Origin: UBA7332 sp051648105
Lineage (GTDB): Bacteria; Bacteroidota; Bacteroidia; Bacteroidales; UBA7332
Length of the DNA stretch: 42,116 nt
Assembly (NCBI GenBank): GCA_051648105.1
Contig: JBOFEN010000106.1
Location: 1 to 42,116, forward strand
Reading direction: 5' to 3'
The position numbers and the translations under genes were made by a program. The notes under the pieces are model-generated. The model did no database searches, had not been told where the DNA came from, and saw only the letters and a program-made list of their open reading frames with translations. Shown here piece by piece: positions 16,992 through 23,814 of this stretch. The stretch's first letter is position 1, and each line of letters starts with the position of its first letter.

Positions 16992-17690
16992 ATGACAAAG
17001 CAGACAACCATTGTTACACTATTCGAGGTCAAAGGAAAGCCCTATCAATACATTAGTGAGACTGGTCAACCCATCTCACCACCCTCTGGTTGGAGCTTCC
17101 TTCCTGCTGGTGACGCAGCCCTTACTCGCAGAGTTACCAAGGATGCAGACTACTGGAAAGTATGCTACAAGAAGGGTAGGAGAGTATATACCAAAGGCAT
17201 TTGGGCTCAAGCCTCAACCATAGAGCAAGCAAAGCAGTATGTCAAAGCCATGCGAGAGGATGATGGATATCAAAAGAAGCTCGAATCAAGTAGGGCATCC
17301 AGAGCGAGAGCCGAAGATAGATATGTCGTGGAGTTTACTCAAGCAATTGTAGAACACCTAAACTTCCACCCAAGCTATTCCGAACTTGCTATTAGAATGT
17401 CCAAACTCATCAGTGAGCATGCCACACCAGTAGGTAGCGGCACTGTTGCACGCACCAAGATGATACCCATTGAGCAGCGTGCTGCCAAGGCTGTAACTGC
17501 TTGGATGAGACACCAAACCACCGAGTATGACAATATGCAGATCAAAAGAGTGAAGGGTGCACGACGTGAGGTGCGCAGCACACTCGCAAAGAGTTCAAAC
17601 TCTCTTCTTCAGAACTATAGAGATGGCATAGCACCATCTACTGATTGCCCACTTTGGAGTGCGGTTTACTCTACCGAGGTTCAAGAGTAA
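16992..17690 (+). CDS. DUF2293-like protein of unknown function
   Basis: A 232-residue soluble protein with no signal peptide. The segment from about residue 115 to 205 (HPSYSELAIRMSKLISEHA, then IEQRAAKAVTAWMRHQTTEYDNM) resembles DUF2293, a family of unknown function in bacteria and fungi marked by an AxxAWxRHxxTxYD motif. The N-terminal ~100 residues are basic and aromatic-rich (DADYWKVCYKKGRRVYTKG) and are not recognised; they could bind nucleic acid, but that is speculation. The gene starts four bases after the FKBP stop and ends at a terminator, forming a two-gene unit. The DUF assignment was made by eye. Confidence 0.7.
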   Translation: MTKQTTIVTLFEVKGKPYQYISETGQPISPPSGWSFLPAGDAALTRRVTKDADYWKVCYKKGRRVYTKGIWAQASTIEQAKQYVKAMREDDGYQKKLESSRASRARAEDRYVVEFTQAIVEHLNFHPSYSELAIRMSKLISEHATPVGSGTVARTKMIPIEQRAAKAVTAWMRHQTTEYDNMQIKRVKGARREVRSTLAKSSNSLLQNYRDGIAPSTDCPLWSAVYSTEVQE

Positions 17691-17703
17691 TTATATAATA
17701 TAC

Positions 17704-17739
17704 AGAGAGCGGATTACAAAGGTATCTGCTCTCTTTTTG
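17704..17739 (+). terminator. terminator of the FKBP/DUF2293 unit
   Basis: AGAGAGCGGAT (17704-17714) pairs with ATCTGCTCTCT (17724-17734), one wobble, followed by TTTT. It starts 14 bases after the stop codon. Confidence 0.85.
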
Positions 17740-17749
17740 TATGCAATAT

Positions 17750-17779
17750 TTTGCATTTAATAAAATAACTATATATTTG
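17750..17779 (+). promoter_or_regulatory. Consensus Bacteroidetes promoter of the PL9 lyase gene
   Basis: TTTG (17750-17753), an 18-base spacer, then TATATTTG (17772-17779): both elements match the -33/-7 consensus. The expected start of transcription is near 17785, leaving a leader of about 170 bases before the lyase ATG at 17956. Confidence 0.75.
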
Positions 17780-17784
17780 CATAG

Positions 17785-17955
17785 GCAATAACGTTCAGAA
17801 AGTCATTCCGATGAAAGTCGGATTCCTTTTCCCCTGTGTCCGTGTACGAACCCGTACAGACCAATAGGCTTACTATTCTGATCAATTGTAGTTGACGAAA
17901 GAGATGAAACGATGAGAAACATTACCATGTACACTAATTTAATTAACCAATACTT
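17785..17955 (+). promoter_or_regulatory. structured 5' leader of the PL9 gene
   Basis: Between promoter and gene lies a ~170-base leader that can form small hairpins: TCCGA/TCGGA (17807-17822) and TGTACG-AACC-CGTACA (17843-17858). It contains a possible 18-codon ORF (17811-17867) and a 15-codon ORF whose stop overlaps the lyase start. No known riboswitch class was recognised. No T tract follows these hairpins, so if the leader regulates, it more likely does so at translation than by attenuation. Confidence 0.4.
17811..17867 (+). CDS. possible leader peptide MKVGFLFPCVRVRTRTDQ
   Basis: An 18-residue ORF with ATG start and TAG stop lies about 26 bases after the predicted transcription start and 88 bases before the lyase gene. 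The peptide is hydrophobic then basic (MKVGFLFPCVRVRTRTDQ), and its Arg/Thr codons overlap the TGTACG/CGTACA hairpin. A frame of this length can occur by chance, so it is a candidate only. Ribosome stalling here could expose or hide the downstream start. Confidence 0.3.
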   Translation: MKVGFLFPCVRVRTRTDQ

Positions 17956-20697
17956 ATGAATCTAAAGAACTATTTGTTCCTAATTGTTGCTTTTAGTAGC
18001 TTATCCATCCACCTATCTGCCAAGGATATCTACGTTTCAACCACAGGTAGTGACAACAATGACGGAAGTGAATCCGCACCACTTCTAACCATCAACAAAG
18101 CTGTTGATATCGTAGAACCAGGCGATCAGATATGGGTAAGAGGTGGAACCTATATGCTCAAGGAGAGGATAAAGATTGCAGCCAAGCAGAATGCCACTGA
18201 GGATGCTCGCATAAAACTATGGGGATACCCCGGTGAGAGGGTGATCATAGATGGTAGTCAGATTGTGACAAATAGCGTTTCAGAGTTTAAGATGGCACGC
18301 TGTATATATGTCAATCACGAGGCAAACTATTGGCACTTCAAAAACCTCGAGCTATGCAATGCCAAGGACAACGGTATGAAACTAGAGGGAAGCTACCACA
18401 TTGTTGAGAATTGCAAGTTCTATGGCAATAACGACACAGGTCTTCAGATAGGAATGTACAAAGATTTCTCAATAGAGGAGACAAAGAGTCTGCCCCCAGG
18501 CACACCCGAGTTCAACCCCGACTACCAATTCTGCAAATACAATGTCGTTATCAACTGCGATGCATATCACAACTATGATAGCAAATCCTTTGCAGGCACA
18601 GACGATGGCGGCGATGCCGATGGATTTGCTGCTAAGTTATTCCCTGGTCCAGGGACAGAGTTTCACGGATGTCGCGCTTGGAACAATAGCGATGATAACT
18701 GGGACTTATATATGGTCTATCACCCAATAGTGATAAACGAGTGTTGGGCATGGAAAGGTGGTTATGACCACAATAACATAGCTCGAGGCAACGGAAATGG
18801 CTTCAAGCTAGGCGGTGGAGGCTCAGCCGGTGGGGCCGCCTTCTCTCAATCTGTTGGTGCACACCTTGTGACCAACTGCATAGCGTTCGACAACCTCGAG
18901 AAGGGCTTCGATCAGAACAATGCCTTCGAGGGGATGTACCTTTTCAATAACATAGCTTGGAACAACAAATACAATTATCGCTTCCCAACTATCTTCCAAT
19001 ATGGAGGTATGTACATGCGAAACAATATAGGATGGGGAGCTAAAGCGAGCGGCAATGTAGGTAATCACGAGTTTCTTTCAGCCGACAAAGCAGGTTCAAT
19101 TCTACCCGACACAGAGTTCAATAGTTGGACACTTATTGATGGATGTGACCCATATAAAGAGAACAACAGAGTCGACGGAGTGAGAGTTCCAACAAAAGAT
19201 CACTCCGCTCAGTTCAAATCCCTTGCCGTGGAGCTTGCAATGGCTGAGAGAGGAGTCGACGGATCTCTACCCGAGAACGACTTCTGTAGACTAGTCACTG
19301 GTAGCTACTTCGTTGATAAGGGGCAAAACATAGAGAACTTTACCCCAAAACGCTTCATGCAACCATCCCAAGCAAATGGCCTCGAGCTGATAACGCTGCC
19401 AGATGTTACCATCAACTACAATGACAATGGTGCAGACTTGGGAGCCTTCGAGTCAGGTGTCCCAACAAGAGCTACTCTAGGACACGTATCGGGTAAGACA
19501 AAGCAGAAGATATACGTAGGTAGTGCAATGCAGCCCGTTGTCTATAAGTGGGGATATGCAGCAACGGGAGTTAAGGTAGAGAACCTTCCTCTAGGCGTTG
19601 ATGCTTCAATAGATGAGCAATCAAAAACTGTTACCATTGAGGGTAACCCTTCAGAGTCAGCAATGATAACTATCTCAACAGTTGGCGGCGAGAATATCGT
19701 CTCACTATCTCTGGAAGTTGAGATATCAGATATTGCACCAGCTACACTATACTGCTTGACAAACAACGCAACGCAAACTATCAATATTGGATCAGCCATT
19801 GAGCCAATTGTCTTTGAGTTTGGTGGAGGGGCAACAAGCTATAGCCTAACACAACTCCCACAAGGGCTTACAATCTCCGAGCAAGGAAAGATGATAACCA
19901 TCAGCGGAACACCAGAGCAAGAGGGTGGATACGCTATCACAGCATTGGGAGGAATGGAGGAGATCACAATCTCTGGATTCATCTCACGCGTTATTCCAAC
20001 AAAGGTGCTTTCAGATGGGTGGTACACCTTCCAAGAGTCTGAATTCAGTGGCGACTACCAATCTGTCCTTTCTCTCATACATGGAACGGCAGGCGTAGAG
20101 ACAGCCATCAAGAGTGAACAGAATGAGAATGCATCTGGCTGTTCTGTTGGAGCCATTGACTTCAGCAAGAGTGGCGGAGGGGTTGAGATAAGAGTAAACT
20201 CATTAGTTGAGCTAAAGGTAAATCTCCACTTCACTGGAGATAGAGCCATTACCGTTAAGTGGAGCATAGATGGTGGCTCGGAGCGTACTTGGCAGTCGGC
20301 AACGATGAAGAAGACAACACTTGCCAATTGGGATGTTATGGCAAATGCTGGAATCGAAGCTACTGAGAAACCTATTGTGGTGAAGATAATCAATACTTCT
20401 TCAAGCGGAGGGATGCGACTCTATGACCTATTCACTAGAGTATACGATACAGAAGATGTGCCAAATAGCATGCCAGAGATCAAAAGTGATTTCTCTGTAT
20501 ATCAGACCGAGTCAGCACTTATTGTTCAAGGAGTTGATGTAGCACAGATGAGGCTCTACTCGCTTGATGGTTCGGCAGTAGCCCAATCACAGGCATCTCA
20601 ACTAATCAATATACGTCACCAATCAAAAGGGGTACATATCCTTCAGATTGTGACAACTAGAGGTGAGCAATTAACACAGAAGGTGATCATTAGATAA
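17956..20697 (+). CDS. PL9-like pectate lyase with C-terminal type IX secretion signal
   Basis: A 913-residue secreted polysaccharide lyase. A signal peptide (about 1-22) is followed by the parallel beta-helix start DIYVSTTGSDNNDGSESAP. The PL9 core has GTDDGGDADGFAAKLFPGPG (214-233), in which Lys227 is the likely catalytic base and the Asp cluster binds Ca2+, and AWNNSDDNWDLY (241-252). Residues ~505-670 form two beta-sandwich repeats (KQKIYVGSAMQPVVYKWG and TQTINIGSAIEPIVFEFG). The last ~75 residues (YSLDGSAVAQSQ ... KGVHILQIVTTRGEQLTQKVIIR) look like a type IX sorting domain. It probably cleaves pectate-like uronic acid polymers at the cell surface by beta-elimination; the exact glycan is inferred. 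It is monocistronic. Confidence 0.88.
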   Translation: MNLKNYLFLIVAFSSLSIHLSAKDIYVSTTGSDNNDGSESAPLLTINKAVDIVEPGDQIWVRGGTYMLKERIKIAAKQNATEDARIKLWGYPGERVIIDGSQIVTNSVSEFKMARCIYVNHEANYWHFKNLELCNAKDNGMKLEGSYHIVENCKFYGNNDTGLQIGMYKDFSIEETKSLPPGTPEFNPDYQFCKYNVVINCDAYHNYDSKSFAGTDDGGDADGFAAKLFPGPGTEFHGCRAWNNSDDNWDLYMVYHPIVINECWAWKGGYDHNNIARGNGNGFKLGGGGSAGGAAFSQSVGAHLVTNCIAFDNLEKGFDQNNAFEGMYLFNNIAWNNKYNYRFPTIFQYGGMYMRNNIGWGAKASGNVGNHEFLSADKAGSILPDTEFNSWTLIDGCDPYKENNRVDGVRVPTKDHSAQFKSLAVELAMAERGVDGSLPENDFCRLVTGSYFVDKGQNIENFTPKRFMQPSQANGLELITLPDVTINYNDNGADLGAFESGVPTRATLGHVSGKTKQKIYVGSAMQPVVYKWGYAATGVKVENLPLGVDASIDEQSKTVTIEGNPSESAMITISTVGGENIVSLSLEVEISDIAPATLYCLTNNATQTINIGSAIEPIVFEFGGGATSYSLTQLPQGLTISEQGKMITISGTPEQEGGYAITALGGMEEITISGFISRVIPTKVLSDGWYTFQESEFSGDYQSVLSLIHGTAGVETAIKSEQNENASGCSVGAIDFSKSGGGVEIRVNSLVELKVNLHFTGDRAITVKWSIDGGSERTWQSATMKKTTLANWDVMANAGIEATEKPIVVKIINTSSSGGMRLYDLFTRVYDTEDVPNSMPEIKSDFSVYQTESALIVQGVDVAQMRLYSLDGSAVAQSQASQLINIRHQSKGVHILQIVTTRGEQLTQKVIIR

Positions 20698-20736
20698 GAT
20701 AATGAGTCTAACTACCATTGAAAGATTATTAACACT

Positions 20737-20772
20737 AGCGACATCGGGGCCTTGGTCTCGATGTCGCTTTTT
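20737..20772 (+). terminator. terminator of the PL9 gene
   Basis: AGCGACATCG (20737-20746) pairs perfectly with CGATGTCGCT (20759-20768), followed by TTTTG. It lies 40 bases after the stop codon. Confidence 0.85.
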
Positions 20773-20824
20773 GTAATTAGTCTGACCTACGATGCACTAG
20801 GATGGACAAATAGCCTCACTGGGT

Positions 20825-20854
20825 TTTGCCCAATAGAGCAAATCACTATCTTTG
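20825..20854 (+). promoter_or_regulatory. Consensus promoter of the Rieske-like lipoprotein gene
   Basis: TTTG (20825-20828), an 18-base spacer and TATCTTTG (20847-20854) match both elements with the same spacing as the PL9 promoter. The -7 box ends five bases before the ATG at 20860, so the transcript is predicted to be leaderless. This also argues against the longer frame that opens at 20752. Confidence 0.75.
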
Positions 20855-20859
20855 CATCT

Positions 20860-21339
20860 ATGAGGATAAAAGGATATAAATCACTTAATATTGCGATGAT
20901 ACTCTCTTTATTGCTACTATTTGGTTGCGTAAGGACAGAGACTATAAGCAGGATACCCGATGCAAGGGTGTCGCTTCAGCTTAATGTGGACTATCATAAG
21001 TTGATGGAACCATTAACGGGAAAGAGCATAACGACCCTCAATGGGCTAGCAGCAAACAGTTACTTGGGCTATGGTGGCATACTTGTATACTATGGTTTGG
21101 CTCTAGATGGGGGGTATAATCATTATGCCTTCGATTTGGCATGCCCTGTTGAGGTAGACCACAAGGTGAGGGTTTCGATCTATGAGAGTGTGAAGGCCAA
21201 ATGTCCCAAGTGTGGTTCTGTGTTCGACATTCAGTATGGACAAGGTTTCCCGATTGAGGGTAAGGCCTCAGAGGAGGGATACTATCTGCGTAGTTATAGG
21301 AGCTATCTCAATGGTCGAGAACTGATCATCTCGAGATAG
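20860..21339 (+). CDS. Rieske-fold-like lipoprotein with Cys in place of His ligands
   Basis: The 159-residue product starts MRIKGYKSLN and has a lipoprotein signal ending LLLLFGC (Cys23 lipidated). The second half reads HYAFDLACPVE (Cys95) and KAKCPKCGSVFDIQYGQGFPIEG (Cys115, Cys118), closely following the Rieske pattern CxH...CPxHGSxFDxxxG. The first His is absent and the second is Cys. Similar envelope lipoproteins occur in other Bacteroides-type genomes, to my recollection, but their role is unknown. A 2Fe-2S cluster, a Zn site or no metal are all possible. It stands alone between the PL9 and NlpC/P60 genes. The frame opens upstream at 20752, but the promoter and signal peptide fix the start at 20860. 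Confidence 0.75.
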   Translation: MRIKGYKSLNIAMILSLLLLFGCVRTETISRIPDARVSLQLNVDYHKLMEPLTGKSITTLNGLAANSYLGYGGILVYYGLALDGGYNHYAFDLACPVEVDHKVRVSIYESVKAKCPKCGSVFDIQYGQGFPIEGKASEEGYYLRSYRSYLNGRELIISR

Positions 21340-21786
21340 TTGCTGTCGGCTGTTGTGAAAGCATTTTTTTAAATATGCTTTCAATGTGTCATACGTGTAA
21401 TTGCTCAGAATGGCTCCGAATATAACATTCGGATAATCAATTTCAAATATGGCTCTCTAGAGGAGTTAACGTTTGTTTGTTTAATCGATTGGTTATGAGT
21501 CTTATAGCTCGTTGGTGGTGCTGTTGAGGTGAAAAAGCTTATCAAAAATAGCTATTTTGCAGTGAGTTTAGGGTGAAATGAGTGTGAGAAGTGGGGTGTA
21601 AGTCACTGCGAAAAGAGCTAAAGGTCACTGCCTAACTGCTCATTTGGCTTAGCCTAAATGAAATAATCCTTAGGATTGGAGTATAAATCCCACTTTTGGG
21701 GCTGTTGAGTGGTGGTTTGGCAAAATAATTACGCACAATTTTTGAGTGATAAATAGATAGTCAAAAGCTCTGTTTTGTAGCAAAAT
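21340..21786. other. gene-free region with small repeats and palindromes
   Basis: No coding frame is supported in these ~450 bases. They contain a weak hairpin GAAAGCAT/ATGCTTTC (21357-21382), a TCCGAAT/ATTCGGA hairpin (about 21414-21432), a direct repeat GTCACTGC (21602-21609 and 21624-21631) with an inverted copy of its core (21559-21565), and a 13-base palindrome AATCCTTAGGATT (21665-21677). Confidence 0.5.
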
Positions 21787-21830
21787 AAAAGTAGAGAGGT
21801 TAGCCCTAAGGAGCTAACCTCTCTACTTTT
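21787..21830 (-). terminator. terminator of the NlpC/P60 gene
   Basis: 17-bp perfect stem (21787-21803 with 21814-21830) around a 10-base loop. On the minus strand the stem ends in TTTT and is followed by ATTTTG. It begins 23 bases after the hydrolase stop. Confidence 0.85.
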
Positions 21831-21852
21831 TTATCTATGTATCAAATATATT

Positions 21853-22491
21853 TTATCCCTCAAGATGATCCTCTTCGAGCTCTTTGATGCGTCGTGCTGC
21901 CACAAATCTTTTTTGGTAGAAGGCAGACTTTGCGAGGTTTGTTTTCTGAACCCCACCCCTAGCACTGTGAATGAACTCGATATTTCCTCTACCGTCATTT
22001 GAGACAACCATTCCAACGTGTCCAATGCTCTTTGTGTTAGTCATTGCAGAGCCGTTAAAGAATATGAGATCACCAGGTTGAACCTCGTTTTTGTTCACCT
22101 TGTCACCGTTGTTGAGCTGTCCGCGACTTGATCTGTTGAGTTCCACGCCAAGTCTTTTGAATAGGTAGAACGTGAATCCCGAGCAGTCGAAACCGCGTAG
22201 GCTACTAGCTCCTGCTCTGTAAGGTGTTCCAATAAGGGTCACTGCCTCCTTAATAAGTTGTTGGCAGAGGTTGCTTATAGGGTTTATCTCCACTGCTTCC
22301 ACCTCTTTTGTAGATGGTAGAGTTGGCATAGGAGCTGTCACTGTTTGGGTAATACCCAATATTGTGTTTAGGTCTGGAATTTCAAATAGGTTTGTTTGTC
22401 TTTTTTGCGCTGAAGCCACCGATGAGAATGTCATAAAAATGGCAATAACAAGACTAAGGCGTAGTGCTCTTTTTGTGGAGTAGTGCGTCAT
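21853..22491 (-). CDS. NlpC/P60 family cell-wall endopeptidase
   Basis: A 212-residue secreted cysteine peptidase, expected to cut peptide links in peptidoglycan, typically gamma-D-Glu to diamino acid. A signal peptide spans about 1-28 (ALRLSLVIAIFMTFSSVASAQ). The NlpC/P60 domain has RGFDCSGFTFYLF with catalytic Cys103, SIGHVGMVV with His158, and IEFIHSARGG with His175 as the third polar residue. The start is placed at 22491: the frame is open to 22545, but the extra 18 residues (MCYKLAHYRYAYLKSILL) would put a non-signal stretch before a good signal peptide. It ends in an acidic tail (KELEEDHLEG). No promoter box was recognised. Confidence 0.92.
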   Translation of the reverse strand: MTHYSTKRALRLSLVIAIFMTFSSVASAQKRQTNLFEIPDLNTILGITQTVTAPMPTLPSTKEVEAVEINPISNLCQQLIKEAVTLIGTPYRAGASSLRGFDCSGFTFYLFKRLGVELNRSSRGQLNNGDKVNKNEVQPGDLIFFNGSAMTNTKSIGHVGMVVSNDGRGNIEFIHSARGGVQKTNLAKSAFYQKRFVAARRIKELEEDHLEG

Positions 22492-22616
22492 TAGTAATAT
22501 AGATTTGAGATATGCATAGCGGTAATGTGCTAGCTTGTAACACATTGTTTGATATGCTAAATTACACTCTAATGATCAAACACGCAAGGGAAGAGGGGGT
22601 TTAGCCTGCTTTTTTA

Positions 22617-23813
22617 TCAATTTTTAGTACTCTCATCATGCTCATTATCAAGCCTTGGCGTGAGTAGATCTATGCCAAGAGCCCCGAGTGGAGCGGTGAT
22701 TAGTATTGATAGGACGGCAGCTGTGAGCACTAACTCACCGCATGGCAGACCCATTGCCAGAGGTATTGACCCTATGGCTGCTTGTACTGTTGCCTTGGGG
22801 AGGTAAGCTACGGCAGAGAATAGTCGTTCGGTTCGGTTTAGCTTTGTGCCGATAAGGGAGATAATTACACCCCCGAACCTGAAGAGTAGTGCCCCCACAA
22901 CGATTATGCCTACTGCTGCTCCTGCTGAGCTAGCGTACTCTAGATTGATGGATGCACCAACGAGTACAAATAGCATTATCTCTGCCGCAACCCACAGTTT
23001 GTTGAACTTTCCTGAGAGGCGACGTGCTAGCTCGGGGTAGCATTCGATTATGGATATTCCCATTGCCATCACGGCAAGCAGCCCGGAGAATGGGATGCTG
23101 ATCAGTGGGCTCTTCTCTGCTGCAACAAGTAGAAATGATATGCTCAGCAGTATGAGCCCTTTGACTGTGTCGCGCATGTGGAATCGTTTGAAGAGCTTTG
23201 TAGCCATCCATCCAAGGAGCAGACCAAGGCTTGCTCCTGTGGTTAGTGAGACGAGGATCTCTACTATAGGATTGGGGTCAGTAGTTATGCCTGCTGCCAT
23301 ACCGGTGAAGCTGGTGAATAGTACTATCACGAAGATGTCATCTATTGATGAGCCAGCCATGATCATTTGTGGGATGCTCTTGGCGGTGCCTATTCGTCGT
23401 TCGATGAGGTTGATCATTCGAGGTACGATGACGGCGGGCGATACTGCTGCAATGACTGAACCCAGTATTGCTGCTTCGAGTCGTGTGATGCCGAAGATCA
23501 AAGGAGTTATGATCACTACGCCTGCTATTTCGAACAGTGCGGGCAGGAAACTAAGTAGCATAGCTGGTCGTCCAACTTGTTTGAGCTCTTTGGCTTTGAG
23601 TGCTAGACCTGCCCGAAGTAGTATAACTACGAGCGCTAGTTGTCGTAGCTCTTGTGAAATGCCCAATAGTGCAGGGTCTAGTAGGTCTAGTATCTGTGGG
23701 CCAAGTAGTATGCCAGTTAGTAGCATACCTATTAGTGCTGGTAGTCTTAGCAGGGAGAATAGTCTCCCTACAATTAGGCTACATAGGGTGAGAAGTGCTA
23801 TGGATGTAAGCAT
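22617..23813 (-). CDS. Cation:proton antiporter (CPA family)
   Basis: A 398-residue inner-membrane protein with about 12 hydrophobic helices, which exchanges Na+ or K+ for H+. The first helices read like a CPA2/Kef-type antiporter (LIVGRLFSLLRLPALIGMLLTGILLGPQIL). The core carries AAVSPAVIVPRM and GSSIDDIFVIVLFTS, whose acidic pair lies where Na+/H+ antiporters carry their ion-binding carboxylates. There is no C-terminal TrkA-N or USP domain, so it is the short form. It starts one base after the stop of the HsdR_N/ArsC fusion gene, which implies cotranscription and possibly coupled translation. The transported ion is unknown. Confidence 0.88.
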   Translation of the reverse strand: MLTSIALLTLCSLIVGRLFSLLRLPALIGMLLTGILLGPQILDLLDPALLGISQELRQLALVVILLRAGLALKAKELKQVGRPAMLLSFLPALFEIAGVVIITPLIFGITRLEAAILGSVIAAVSPAVIVPRMINLIERRIGTAKSIPQMIMAGSSIDDIFVIVLFTSFTGMAAGITTDPNPIVEILVSLTTGASLGLLLGWMATKLFKRFHMRDTVKGLILLSISFLLVAAEKSPLISIPFSGLLAVMAMGISIIECYPELARRLSGKFNKLWVAAEIMLFVLVGASINLEYASSAGAAVGIIVVGALLFRFGGVIISLIGTKLNRTERLFSAVAYLPKATVQAAIGSIPLAMGLPCGELVLTAAVLSILITAPLGALGIDLLTPRLDNEHDESTKN

Positions 23814-23814
23814 G

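Noticed and set aside
17785..17910. known riboswitch
   Set aside because: The leader lacks the conserved cores I know for cobalamin, TPP, SAM, preQ1, FMN or glycine riboswitches, so I describe it only as structured.
20752..20859. upstream extension of the Rieske-like lipoprotein
   Set aside because: It would read through the PL9 terminator stem and the promoter, and would place the lipoprotein signal 36 residues inside the protein.
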